A stretch of 64,000 nt of DNA from Allodiplogaster sudhausi (taxonomy: Eukaryota; Nematoda; Chromadorea; Rhabditida; Diplogasteridae), in assembly GCA_945643635.1 (NCBI GenBank), contig CALZFC010000101.1, forward strand, positions 836,501 to 900,500, in the 5' to 3' direction. The stretch's first letter is position 1. Every line of letters starts with the position of its first letter. Made by a program: the position numbers and the translations under genes. A model generated the notes under the pieces. The model searched no databases and had not been told where the DNA came from. It saw only the letters and a list, made by a program, of their open reading frames with translations. Of the stretch, positions 21,241 to 32,511 are shown piece by piece.

Positions 21241-21723
21241 AAGCAATTTTATATGCTTTCGAATTACACAAATATCTTCTCTTGCAGATGTCGCTGGGAG
21301 AAGAGCCGCGCGACGGCGATTGAGCAATTCGAACGGGTGATTCTTTTAATGCGTCCAGGCCGGAGTCCTTCATTGCGCCCTCTGTCTCTCTCTCTCCCTC
21401 TCTTTCTCTTTCTCTTTCTCTTTCTCTCATTCTTCTTTCTCTTTCTTTCTCTCTCTCACTCTCTCTTTCTCTCTCAGACATTACATAATGTTAACTAAGC
21501 ATTACAGCACTCGCCGTTAACCACATTACAACTAATTTGTACCTTATTAGACAGAAATATGTGATAATGGCTATGCGTAAGTACCCTTATTTGTGCCCCG
21601 ACACTTTATTCCTTCTGCTCAAAGTCTCTCTTACTGGCTATCATTTTCGTTTTCTCTCTCTATCTCCTCGTTCTCTCTCTCCAACACTTCAATTCTCAAC
21701 CCCACCTCAGTTCCACTTCCAGA

Positions 21724-22449
21724 ATGCACGGCATCCATCCGGTTGCTTCCGTCTCCTCTTCTTCCTGGTCCGTTGTCGCGGCCAGTGATTCGATTCTTGT
21801 CCTCTCTTCCACTAACTCTGACCTGCTACTAAGTGAGTACCGCGTCCTTCCGCTCTCATTGCTGACCACCTCTTGCGATCTCGTCCCAGATGGCTGCCGC
21901 TTCAATATCCGCGTATTAAATGCAGCTGATCCACCAAATCCAGTCGTCTTTCTCGATGAGCGAACTTTCTCCACCATCGAGTGTCATTCGAATGATGGCG
22001 CCAACGTTGACTGGCGACTTGTGTTCATCCACGTTGACCACTCTGAACTGGCCATCTCGCACTCAGCCGCCTTCCGACTCCCATGCAGAGCCGGCGCAGC
22101 GCCGCAGAGAATGCTTCGTATTATTTCGAGCGACGCGAAGCAACTCAAGCTCAAGTTATTCATGTCGTTGGACGAGGTTACCTGGCGTGCGATAGAACTG
22201 TTCAAAGTGGAGTGCAATGGCGTCGATGACGTCACTATTACGCATATACTCGACTGCAGGACGTGGGTGAGGTGGCAAACAGAGGCCATGATGAACAAGG
22301 CAGAATTCAAGGTTCGCACGACTGAAGTTACTATAGTGAAAGGGTACATACAACTATATTTAAACAACCGGACTATTGTAGTTCTAGTTTCTCCAAAGTC
22401 CATGTTCTCTGTACCTTCATCCAGGAAAAAAACGCAAATGAAAGATTGA
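21724..22449 (+). CDS. Unidentified ORF, 241 codons, upstream of PTP (copy A)
   Basis: Not recognised. It opens MHGIHPVASVSSSSWSVVAA and contains DWRLVFIHVDHSELAIS and LKLFMSLDEVTWRAIELFKV. An internal 60-bp segment (about 21,831-21,890, gtgagt...cccag) has intron-like ends and is a multiple of three, so the frame is open whether or not it is spliced. The frame is intact in all three copies, with few substitutions. It may be upstream exon(s) of the PTP gene or a separate gene; stop and downstream exon lie close together. Confidence 0.5.
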   Translation: MHGIHPVASVSSSSWSVVAASDSILVLSSTNSDLLLSEYRVLPLSLLTTSCDLVPDGCRFNIRVLNAADPPNPVVFLDERTFSTIECHSNDGANVDWRLVFIHVDHSELAISHSAAFRLPCRAGAAPQRMLRIISSDAKQLKLKLFMSLDEVTWRAIELFKVECNGVDDVTITHILDCRTWVRWQTEAMMNKAEFKVRTTEVTIVKGYIQLYLNNRTIVVLVSPKSMFSVPSSRKKTQMKD

Positions 22450-22458
22450 GTATTCCCC

Positions 22459-24738
22459 CCTTAGTACGTCCTTGCGCCTCCGCTCGCCACCGGGTGCCCC
22501 CACCGCACACCGGCGAGCGTGCTCATCTACGACCGTCCGTCGGAAGTGCACGGCTGCCTTACGGCGTCCGTGCTCTACCGACGGACGGCTGCGAGCGAAG
22601 CGGAAGAGGAGCGGACACGGCATGTCAGCTCCGACTACCGCCCGCTCTTCAATGAATTCACGCGCGTCGACGCGGCGACCACGCGGTGGCCGGAGACGGT
22701 TGTCGGCGTGCAAAGATTCTTTTTTTCGGCAAGCAAGTCCGTTGAGAATCAGGTCAGTCTGTCTATATTTTTTCTTTACTTAAATTTAAAATTCTCAAAA
22801 AGAGGTTTAATTAGCAATGCAAGACGACTATTACTGAAAATAAAATAAACGAAAGATTTGAGCTGGAAGTGAAGATGACCGATCTCGACCTCGGTCGCTC
22901 AACGACGCTAACGCTGCGAGAAGTGCCGACCGACTGGAACAGGACGCTTAGCCCGGAGGGCATCGTGCACTCTCCAGGCGGGCGAGTCTTTTTCGTCAAA
23001 GAGCGCATTTTATATCAGGCAGGCCATTTTCTTTTCTTTTATGCGAGATATCAAATGTTATATTATATTTCATTATTAGTTATCAGTAACTTTTGTACAT
23101 GTACACATAGTATATATATATACAAACTTGTGTTACATCATCCAATTCTACCTTTTCTAGTTGCGCCTGAGGGGCGTGGCTCCACTGAGTGAGATCGCCG
23201 CCTCCGTGTGCTGGTCGCTGCTCTCTCCGAACTTCTCCGCCCAGCTCAAGAATGACTCTTGCTTTGATCCTCGCTCCATGGCACGCTCTCTTTATTAATT
23301 ATACTAAAGCAGTACCCTTCCTCGCTAGTTTACTTCTATTAATCATTCATAACTCATGATTTTGTTACTGATCTTACTTCGAGTAGGAAACTGAACGAAT
23401 CTAATGCAGTTGTCAATGATTGTGCCACTGGCCCTTTTGAGGACTCGCCTCTTCTCTCTATATCCTTGTAACTTTATTAAAGTATACTTCGTTTCTTGGC
23501 CTTATTTAATTTATTTAGCATCATACATCGATTTCAGGTAGCATATGGTAGGGGTTAGACTGTGAAGGGTGAACGGTTTGAGGGGCAGGAGAAAAAGGAT
23601 CAGCGGCATAGGTAAGGTAGGGGGAGGTTGGAGAGCATAACGGGAAAGAACGAGAAAAATACAAACTACAGACCGAGCAACGAAAAAAACGAGCAAGGCA
23701 AAATAGGAAGAGACAGCTAGAATGGACACGGGATCACTAACAATAAGATTTATTTATTTATTATGTTTATTTTTCTATGCAGATACATAAATTTGCTTTT
23801 AGAGCTAAGAAAATATTTCATGCATTTGAATTTGGTTTTTAGAGGTAATAGCAACTACATATCCGTATGATTTACAAGTCGATCAATGTCTCCTCACTGC
23901 TTCTTTCAGATTTCGCTTCTGTCCTCGGCTACCTTCGGCATCGCCTCTTCCGGCAACTGCGATCTGCAGTTCGCGTGGCTGTAGCACGGGATCGCATCCA
24001 AGTGTCCATGTGACAGCCAATCATCTCTGCCGCACTCGTGTTAGCAGTTTAGTACGGAAGACTCAAGTCTTCCGCACTTCACTGCTCTATCTCTCTATAT
24101 ATCATCTTTTTAGAGGTGTCGGTGACAAACTTCGACAACGTGAGCGAGCCCCTCTTCGACTACCGAACTCTCGTGCTGGAGGCGACTGACAAGCCGAGCC
24201 GAATCGTGCATCACTTCCAGTGGCGCAACTGGCAAGTTCTCTTTATTCCTCTTTCTAGTTGGAATGAAATAAGTATGTAACTTGGCAGGCCTGACCGCGG
24301 AGTGCCCGAGTCGACGATGGCTGGGATGAACGTCCTTCGCCAGATCTGCGCCACGAAGTACACGGCAGTCATACACTGCTCGGCCGGCGTCGGTCGGTTG
24401 CTTCCTTCTGGAATCCTTCGAAGAGTGTCCCTTGTATAGGCCGCACTGGCACTATGGTGGCCATCGAGTAGATGCTGCAGACTCTTCTGCAGGGCAAGGC
24501 TGGCGACATGAAGGAGATGCTCAAGCAGATGCGCCGTTCGTCATTTAGACTTATTTTCAATTACATCAAGAAATTTAAAAATAGAAATAAAAATTGTCTA
24601 ATAAAATAAGTCTTTCAGACATGCGAGCACATGCGATCCAGACAAACATGCAGTACGTGTACGTGGCACAGGCGATCTACCGCCAGCTCTGCAAGAACGA
24701 CCCCACTCCCGACAACATCGCTGTCAGTCTCTTCCGGC
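22459..24738 (+). pseudogene. Nematode-type protein tyrosine phosphatase, truncated, with nonsense codon (copy A)
   Basis: PTPs remove phosphate from phosphotyrosine through a Cys in HCxxGxxR. Visible exons: about 22,460-22,752 (VLIYDRPSEVHGCL), 22,868-23,020 (MTDLDLGRSTTLTLREVP), about 23,160-23,280, then the C-terminal half of the catalytic domain: 24,114-24,231 (HHFQWRNW), 24,289-24,392 (PDRGVPES, VIHCSAGVG), 24,440-24,545 (RTGTMVAIE) and 24,619-24,725 (AIQTNMQYVYVAQAIYRQL). The WPD loop and P-loop are intact. The 24,232 intron is GC-AG (gcaagt). A TAG at 24,469-24,471 follows MVAIE, and the N-terminal half of the PTP fold is not visible, so this is probably inactive. All three copies share the stop. 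Confidence 0.8.
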
Positions 24739-24756
24739 CAACCAACTCTTCTTCAT

Positions 24757-24813
24757 CTTTCTCTCTCTCTCTCTCTCTCTTCTCTCCCTCTCTCGCTCTC
24801 GCTCTCTCTCTCT
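24757..24813. repeat. (CT)n tract after PTP copy A
   Basis: Interrupted CT run directly after cttcttcatct. Its left edge is the point where copy C joins the inverted-repeat left arm (54,100/54,101). Confidence 0.85.
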
Positions 24814-24906
24814 CACAACTAATTCCGTATACCGAATTGCAAGCTTGGAGAAGTTAATTTACACATAGATTGTGACCGAGAAAACGTTACGGAATGCTAC
24901 GTGAAA

Positions 24907-25023
24907 TCTCTCTCTCTCTCTCTCTCTCTGTCCCTGTCCCTCTCTCTCTATTTCTTTCGCTCTCTCTTTCTCCATTTATTTCTCTCTATATTTATTTCTC
25001 TCCCTTTCTCTTTCTCTTTCTCC

Positions 25024-25063
<40 letters not shown>

Positions 25064-25115
25064 GCCAAGATCCAGCCCTCAACATTTCTAACAGCACCAA
25101 GCTCTTTTTAAACTA
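24907..25115 (+). repeat. Transposed duplicate of 19,356-19,553
   Basis: The CT tract ctgtccctgtc... through ctgccaagatccagccctca and aagctctttttaaact is repeated here, joined on the left to the truncated end of unit 1 (gctacgtgaaa) inside CT repeats and on the right directly to the minisatellite. Confidence 0.9.
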
Positions 25116-25428
25116 GGGTAGAGCGGGCGAGTCAGGGTAGAGCGGGCGAGTCAGGGTAGAGCGGGCGAGTCAGGGTAGAGCGGGCGAGTCAGGGTAGAGC
25201 GGGCGAGTCAGGGTAGAGCGGGCGAGTCAGGGTAGAGCGGGCGAGTGAGTAGAGCGGGCGAGTGAGGGTAGAGCGGGCGAGTGAGTAGAGCGGGCGAGTC
25301 TGGGTAGAGCGGGCGAGTGTGGGTAGATCGGGCGAGTAGGTAGAGCGGGCGAGTCAGGGTAGAGCGGGCGAGTGATGGGTAGAGCGGGCGAGTGAGAGCG
25401 GGCGAGTCTGGGTAGAGCGGGCGAGTGA
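25116..25428. repeat. Minisatellite array 1, core GTAGAGCGGGCGAGT, period 17-19 bp
   Basis: About 17 repeats of GGGTAGAGCGGGCGAGTCA-type units with 17, 19 and shorter variants. The last several units have the same order of variants as the end of array 2 (51,600-51,745), so the two arrays descend from one source. Translation of the repeat is open on one strand but has no sign of being a gene. Confidence 0.95.
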
Positions 25429-25430
25429 AT

Positions 25431-25957
25431 ACCCGCCGATGTTCATTACACATCAACTGAAAATATCCAAATTCAGTCAAGGATAAAGGAAGGAGTTGTA
25501 AAATCGATTGTAATTGTCCGATGGAGGATGTTCGGCGAAAATGTATATTCCTTGCATCTTTACCAATATATTTCAGCAAAATCAAGCATAAGTTATGCGC
25601 GTATTATATCGATTTCGTAAAGGAAGAAAAGGAAGAAACCTTGATAGCATTGAAGAGTTGGTTCTGGCTGATACAGCTGATGACATCTTCCCACACTTTT
25701 CTCGATCGGAGAGCCGCCTTGGCCGGGTCCACAAACTGCAATCGAAATATTCTTTATTCAGCATACTGTTGCCAAGAAGTGGCTGATTGGCTGAGAGAGA
25801 AGAGGGCTGGCCAGTGGCGGGGGCGGAGCGAGGAGGGGTTGTTCCTTCCGCCGCCTCTCTTGCCTCCCTAAAAATCATCTTGTCTTCAGAAATAACTTTG
25901 TCAGTACTGTTCAGTTTTGGGATAGTTTTCGTTTTGCATTGGAAATTATATCTAGCA
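25431..25957. other. Chimeric module: DENND4 exon fragment plus CCAAT/GC-box sequence
   Basis: 25,431-25,756 duplicates 28,591-28,917, which holds the penultimate DENND4 exon (minus strand, FVDPAKAALRSRKVWEDVIS, QNQLFNAIK). 25,757-25,957 is sequence found otherwise only in the arms (about 52,073-52,280 and 59,330-59,530). Read on the minus strand it contains CAGCCAATCAGCC and CTCCGCCCCCGCC, that is, a CCAAT box and GC boxes. The module runs straight into unit 2. A minus-strand frame of 130 codons crosses the joint (25,582-25,974) but looks fortuitous. Confidence 0.7.
25780..25860 (-). promoter_or_regulatory. Possible CCAAT/GC-box promoter segment
   Basis: One CCAAT (in ctgattggctgag on the plus strand) lies about 45 bp from a GC box (ggcgggggcggagcg). 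Such pairing is typical of metazoan promoters. No transcript start or downstream gene can be assigned, so function is inference. Confidence 0.3.
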
Positions 25958-26110
25958 AACATTTCAGGGATCATTTTGAATGATTTGTTAAAAGACTTTC
26001 AATCAGGCCAAAGTGACAGCCCATTGATAGAAATCTTCATTCTTAACTATTACATTTCCATATAAAAGGAACTATTGTATAGTATTTTAGCTTATATAAA
26101 AGCCTACCAC

Positions 26111-27063
26111 CGGCAAGCTTGGAGCGAAGTGCTTGTACTTTGACGAATACGACGCGACTCCGTCAATGGGAGTCAGTTCAGGATGCAGCTCGTGCAGGAA
26201 CTGCAGGAGAAAGAAAAGGCATAAATAAGGTGCCTAATCTCAGAAAGGTATCACTCACACTTGAATATTTGAATGAAAAAAAACACTTGAATACAAGAGC
26301 AGGACTTGCGTGTTTCTCATAAAAATTTGGAAGTTTACATACAAAATAGGCGTATTTCACCTTTGGTTCCGCCAATGTCTAATAATCTAGAATAAATTAT
26401 AGTTGTTCAAAAATAATAAAAAAATTTCCACTGACACTTCTTCTGCCATCGCCGATACTGGGGAAGGCGTCAAGAAGGTGTCGCGGAAGGATGGAGTGGC
26501 CGGAGGGGCCGGCCTGCTGCTCTCGCTCGCTCTCTTTCTTGTTACTCTCCGCCTCTGCGCGCTCTCCCTCCGCCCGTCGCTTACGTTCACTGGGGAAGGA
26601 AACCATTCATACAACCTCTCTCTCCCTACTCCTCTCTCTCCTTCTCTCTCTCTCTCTTTCTCTCTCTCTCTACCAGAAATGAGCCACCTCGATCTGCGGA
26701 CAGCGAATCCAGCTCTCTTGCATGTGGCGTAGACTATGAACTGCTCCATAGAGACGCCCTCTCGAGCCATGATGTTGAAGCATTCCTGAATATTCTTTCC
26801 TTTCTTCTTCTCTATTTCTTCATCCAATCAGTCCTTTTGCTACGATAATTCTCCTCTCATTTTCTCTCTCTCTTTCTCTCTCTCTGTCTCTCTCTCTCCT
26901 TCTTCATCCCTTTCCACTGTCTCCACACCTCCAATTCCATGGGCCGTCCATTCTTGGCTCAAATGATGGCGAGTGCGGATTCAGCCAGGAAGATGGCTTC
27001 TTCTGGATGAAGCGAGAACGCGCCTCCGCTCAGCGGCTTTCCCATCATCGCAGCGTGCACTCC
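26111..27063 (-). CDS. tRNA-splicing endonuclease subunit Sen54-like, partial (unit 2)
   Basis: Exons 26,929-27,063, about 26,688-26,785, about 26,436-26,589 and 26,111-26,200 match unit 1 codon for codon in the recognisable parts (HPEEAIFLAESAL; VYATCKRAGFAVRR; FLHELHPELTPIDG). No stop or frameshift was seen in these exons. Differences fall mainly in the CT tracts of the introns. The sequence downstream of the last exon (toward 25,958) is the chimeric module, so the natural 3' end of the gene is not visible in either unit. Confidence 0.68.
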
Positions 27064-30000
27064 CTGCAAATAAATACATTGAGATCTTGCTTTTCAAGAA
27101 GTCTATTTTACAAAGCTAATTCAAATAAAAAATACCATGGGTTTCTAACCGTTTTGAATAAACCACAAAACATAATTACTAACCAAATTGAGTGACGAGA
27201 ACCTGTGCTCAGAGGTAGCATCGAATGTGATGAGAGCTGTACTATTCCTCAACACATTCAATTGTCAATACTCTCACCATTTCTGCTCGAACCCTCCAAA
27301 TCAGAACTGACAAGTTTCTTATCCGAGAGATGTCTGCCAGAGGCTGCGGTGATCTCTCCCCTCCTTCATTTTCCCATTCACCCATAGTTCCTAGTAAGTA
27401 AGCCACTTCCTTCTCTCCTTATCACATAACTCCCAAGCTGTAAATATCACAGCGCAGCTAGACAACAATCACAGACATTCCACGAGAAGATGTTAAATAT
27501 ATAGATTTATTACATCCTTCTTTACAAATATTACATCTTGCACAAGCCATATGACTAAAGCTAAATAGAAAAACGTATTACTCAGTGCGCAATATATTTT
27601 GTATTCTGAGAAATAAATAGTTTTTAAGGAGCAAAATGTAGCAAAAGCGAGAGGAAATCACAGCAGACAATGAGCTCATCAAAACATTCGATTCGTATTC
27701 GCACCAGATATTGATTGATCTTCAGAAAAAGAAAGGAAATAGGCGCTTGATTGTCTGTTAAATTAGCAGCAAATTATATCGAAAGAGCGAAAGGAAGACT
27801 GGCTTGCCAATCCTTTTGTATAAAGGAAAGCAATCGGGGAGAATGTCGGATGCAAAAGATAAGACAACTCAAGTGCGGACAGCATCATATCCGCGGATTA
27901 TAATGGAAACACCAACGACTAGCGTTTTCCACAACTCAAGTACCCTAGCGAAGAAAAGGACAAAGACAACCCATCAGGAAAGTAACCTCTTCAAGGAGAA
28001 AAAAAACACTCGTCTAGCACATTTTTTCATCATCGATTTCTTCTTTTTGTACAACACAAATCCGTGGAAAGGTTCAAGAGCTCAGAGCTTTTCCGCTTTT
28101 TCATTAATAGCATATGGAGGAGAGAGATAAGGAACGGAAAAGTTATGGCACAAGGCAATGAGAGGGAAAGAAAGCGAGAGAGAGCATGAAGGAGAGAGAG
28201 GGAATAGAGAGAGGAAGGAAAGAGTCTTAGCTAGAAGAGATCGAGTGGCAAGAAGACTTTCCTGCAAGCCCGCTGGGAAGGCCTCTGGGGTGGTCCTGCT
28301 TGGGCATGACCTGGTAGATGCGAGGCGGTAGTTTGCACATCTCCTCGCGATACAGCGAGTCCAGATGGTCCCGCATCAAACTGTGGCCGAACTTGTCCAG
28401 AGCAGTGAACTGGAGATCCCTGAAGGAACAGGCATCTATATTATTTAGCTCTAAATTCGATTCGAAAAAACCGAAAACAATATGAACAGTGAAGAATTTA
28501 GATAAAATTGTTGATTAAAAAACAGAATTAAAGGTTGAAACTGACCGAAACATCGGTGGATGCCTTGCGAGAACAATACCAGAATCCGTTACCCGCCGAT
28601 GTTCATTACACATCAACTGAAAATATCCAAATTCAGTCAAGGATAAAGGAAGGAGTTGTAAAATCGATTGTAATTGCCCGATGGAGGATGTTCGGCGAAA
28701 ATGTATATTCCTTGCATCTTTACCAATATATTTCAGCAAAATCAAGCATAAGTTATGCGCGTATTATATCGATTTCGTAAAGGAAGAAAAGGAAGAAACC
28801 TTGATCGCATTGAAGAGTTGGTTCTGGCTGATACAGCTGATGACATCTTCCCACACTTTTCTCGATCGGAGAGCCGCCTTGGCCGGGTCCACAAACTGCA
28901 ATCGAAATATTCATTATCAACTAAATTTACAGGTGAGGTGAATTATACAATACCTACTTGCCTCACGATGTAATTCTTATCTTTCTAAAAATGAGAATGA
29001 ACTTAATATAAATTACCCTAGGGAATACATATTGTTCTTTTTTTAGTTGATGAACCGTGTTGTCCGGATTGGCAAAGTAGAGAGGGACGACGTCGGAGTG
29101 GAGATCGGGGCGGTCGAAGACACAGCGGATGAGGGTGTTAGGGCCGAGCCAGTCGAAGAGGTGCGAGGGCAGCCCGAGGCGACGCATGTACAACACCAGA
29201 TTCCAGTAGATCGTGCAGTTACGAGAAGTCACCAGCGACGAATCCTGAGGCAAACTGTTGTTAAATGCCCACGAAATCTCACTTTTCGGTTCCGCTCATA
29301 TTTTGTATTTATTCAACATATTAATGAAATGAAACTACACTAGAACGTATGTTCTCGGTCCATGTTACAAATGGGAATACCTAGAAAGAAGAGCAGAATA
29401 GGAATCTAACCGTGAATGCGTGGAGATCCGTAGCCAGGAGAGATTCCAGCTCTTTCCTGAGTACGAGGGGACTGAGAAGGCGGAAGCACTTCTCTTCCAC
29501 TGGTCGCGATAACAACTCTCGGTCCGCTTCGCTCAACTCGGCCTCCTTAATCAACTACTTCAGTTATAGCTTTAATAGGTCGAAATGAGATAAATCAACG
29601 TAGTTTTAGAGAGTTTGTTGCAAATAGCCGCTGACCTCTGCAGTGTCCTCCCTCTTTTTCTTGTGGATGACTCGGTACCAGCTGCGTCTTCCTTCGGCCG
29701 GAATCCACCGAGTTCGCACTCTCAGATCGGGCAGAAAGGAGCCACGCTCTCTCCGCGACGGGCCCCCCGCTCCCTCGTCCAGGCCACACACAAAGCACTC
29801 TGCCAGCAGATTCTTATCGTCCACCTGAGAGAGAGAGAGAGAGAGAGAAGAGAGGGAAAGAGAGCGAGTGAGAGAGAGAGAGAGGGAAGAGAGGGAGAGA
29901 GAGCGAGTGAGAGAGAGAGAGGGAGAGAGAGCGAGTGAGAGAGAGAGGGAAGAGAGGGAGAGAGAGCGAGTGAGATCGAAGACAGATAGAGATAGACAAG

Positions 30001-31616
30001 AAGCCAAAAGAGACCTTCCAAGCTGCCATGATGTCCTCATCGTAGACAATGGAGTGGCAAGAAGGGCAGCGCGTACACGTGGAGAGTGACACTTCGAGCA
30101 TCACCAGAGCTGAGCCAGTCTCGCCTTCCACTGCCTCTGAACAATTCCTTCTAGATATCAAACAGAGAAGAGAAGCTCTTTCGTTTGTTTCTGTTTTGCT
30201 GTCGGATATAAGGGGTAAGTAAAACTCTTTTACAAGTTCTCAAGTCATCAATCTTCTTACGATGAAAGAACTTTTCTATACCAACACATTATTCTGCACA
30301 TCTCCTTACTACCCTACAATACCTTCCTTGAACGCCCAACTTAAATATTTTGTCTGTATCTAGATGTTAAAATGAAAGAAGTAAAATAGAAAAAGAACCC
30401 GGCTGGGGATGAGTTGTCCCTTCCGGCCACCACAACTCTTGGCGGGCGATTGCACCCGCTCTGCCTCCATCCAATTGGTATGCCGGGTCCTGCTCTTCCA
30501 CCACGACATCGGGCAAGTCATCCTGCAATGGGAATCTCGATGAATCGATTCATTAAAAGATTATGAGAATTCCAAGCAGTTCTAGAAATGTACGGAAATG
30601 CAAAGACTGACGTCATAATCACCGCTTCTACTGGGGCCGTACGAGCGGTTCAGGCCGTGCACCAGACTAGACATCCCTTGACGAACAGCTGAAGAGGAGA
30701 GGGAATGAGAGGAAGAGGACATGAGAGAGAGAGCCAGAGGAAGAGAGAGGGGGGATGAGAAAGAGAAAGAGAGGGAAGAGAGAGGGGGGATGAGAAAGAG
30801 AAAGAGAGGGAATGAGAGGGTACAGACGAAACACAGCAACTCACTATCTTTGATGACATTATCGTAGCCTCTCTTGATGTTCCCTACGAATGAGTGCAGA
30901 GATGGGGAGACATTGAGAGAAGTCGCTGAGGAAGTGCCGCCATCAGAGAGGGAATCCTTGCGGCCGTGCTTCTCGTCTGCAAACAAGGATGTTCAACCAT
31001 GTTTTTAGGGATATTGAGGTAAAAGGACGATGTCGTTATGTTTCTTCATTTATTTTACGAAGAGAAGCCTTACTCATCTTGATTTTTCACTCTGTTTATC
31101 AAGAACAGGGATCCTTACTTCCTGTGGAGAGTGAGAACGCTTTTGTTAAAGCGATTGAATATCTAATAACAGCTTCTTCATGCCGAATTACATGCGAGAG
31201 AGAGAGAGAGAGAGAAGAAGAGAATATAATAAACAAACCAAAAGTATGGCTCTTGATGATCTTGAGAAGCGGACTGTTCGTGAGTCCCTTGAGCCATCCA
31301 GAAGCCCCGCCCCCTCCGCTCTTCTTCTCCTCTGCCTCTTCAGCTGGTTGTTGAGAGAAGGGTGCGACTGAGTGTTGAGATAGGAACTTTTCCCGCGCTG
31401 ACTCTTCGCGCCCTTCATCAGATTGCGCCTTAAAATTATATAAAATAGTTTAAACAATGCTAAACCTAATATCCACACAAAAATAGGAATGTTAGTGCCC
31501 ACTGTGGCAAGCCGCACGAAACAAGCAGAGCGGACATGAAGAAGTGAAATGCACGATTGGTCTACAAAAAAAAACACAAAGCTAGCTATTTGACCACAAA
31601 GTAAGAATAGATGCAG

Positions 31617-31618
<2 letters not shown>

Positions 31619-31656
<38 letters not shown>
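31619..31656. repeat. (GA)n microsatellite
   Basis: Nearly pure GA, much longer than at the matching place in unit 1 (about 11,160-11,185). Lies in a DENND4 intron, CT on the coding strand. Confidence 0.9.
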
Positions 31657-31658
<2 letters not shown>

Positions 31659-32389
31659 GGAAAGAGGAGAGAGATGGGAGGGGGAAAGATCGAGAGTGAG
31701 AGAGGGAGAGAAGAGCGGAAATCTCCCTACCTCGTTCCCATTCTCAGCCGAAAGAGTAGCACCCAGGGGATCGGCGATACAATCCACAGAAGCGCCTTCT
31801 GCTTTTGGCTAAAACATTTACATTAAGCGGACAAAAGCAAGAATTCGCTTGGCGGAACATTCGGCTTCACATTTTGGCACAGGGAACGGCACGAAATTGG
31901 AAAATCGTTCAAACGCAAGGAAGGCGGGAGAATTTTGTTTTACATGCAGAGGGATGCGAGATCGGGTCAGGAATGACAGAAGCACAATTGACAAGTCAGA
32001 ATCAGGCCATTGCGAGAATGGCTAGAATGTTGCTAACCTCGCCATCGACTGCACCATCCACTTCAGTTGGAACCTCTCTCCGGAGAGCTTCATTGTAGCC
32101 GTTGTTGCCAGTCTGCAAAACAGTTGCATCCATGAATGAGCTCCTATTTACTGTCCCCCTTCATAGAAGATCTTTTCAACTCCATGAAGAGAACAATTTC
32201 TTAACATAGAGCCCGCAAATGAATGGAGAGAGCTGACTTCTTTGTGTGGCTGAGTCTTGGATGCGGGGACTGGGATGGAAAGGATCTCCTCATCTGCTTC
32301 TCCAGCTTGTGACGGATAACGGCCGTGCGTGTCCCTAGCAATAGGAGTGGCTGTTTGGAGTTAAGCAACTGAAGCCAAGTTTTACATAG

Positions 32390-32511
32390 GCCTGGCCCGG
32401 CCCGTTGCTAATTTGGCAGGCCCGGGCCGAGATTTTGAAGGTAGGGCCCGGCCCGGCCCGCGTACCCTACGGGCCCGGCCCGGGCCTGGTTTTGGACATC
32501 CCTGGTCCTGC
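32390..32511. mobile_element. GC-rich block, possible hAT-like transposon end (unit 2)
   Basis: Same block as 11,872-11,991, with a slightly longer GGGCCCGGCCCGGGCC run and the same ttttggacatccctg end. Same caveats apply. Confidence 0.35.

Larger units (their letters stand above)
2091..24906. repeat. Segmental duplication, unit 1 (direct orientation)
   Basis: Aligns collinearly with 25,958-43,570. The coordinate offset steps from about 23,868 to 18,647 as unit-specific insertions and deletions are passed. The left edge is at aaacat/cagggatc (2,091 against 25,958). The right edge is at ctacgtgaaa (24,906 against 43,570), after which unit 1 runs into a CT tract while unit 2 continues into sequence seen only once here. 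Unit 1-specific additions are a LINE (4,897-8,960), a 1,045-bp internal tandem duplication (12,276-14,361), a 317-bp inverted-repeat element (17,214-17,530) and a different block at about 19,957-20,505. Confidence 0.93.

Noticed and set aside
23511..23760. 72-codon hydrophobic minus-strand frame (MSILAVSSYFALLVFF) conserved in all three PTP copies
   Set aside because: Lies within a PTP intron next to ATTT repeats. Conservation is explained by the duplications, and no domain is recognisable; it may be a decayed repeat end.
24454..24477. A 24-nt gt...cag segment that would remove the PTP stop as a mini-intron
   Set aside because: Too short to splice and it would delete conserved catalytic-domain residues.
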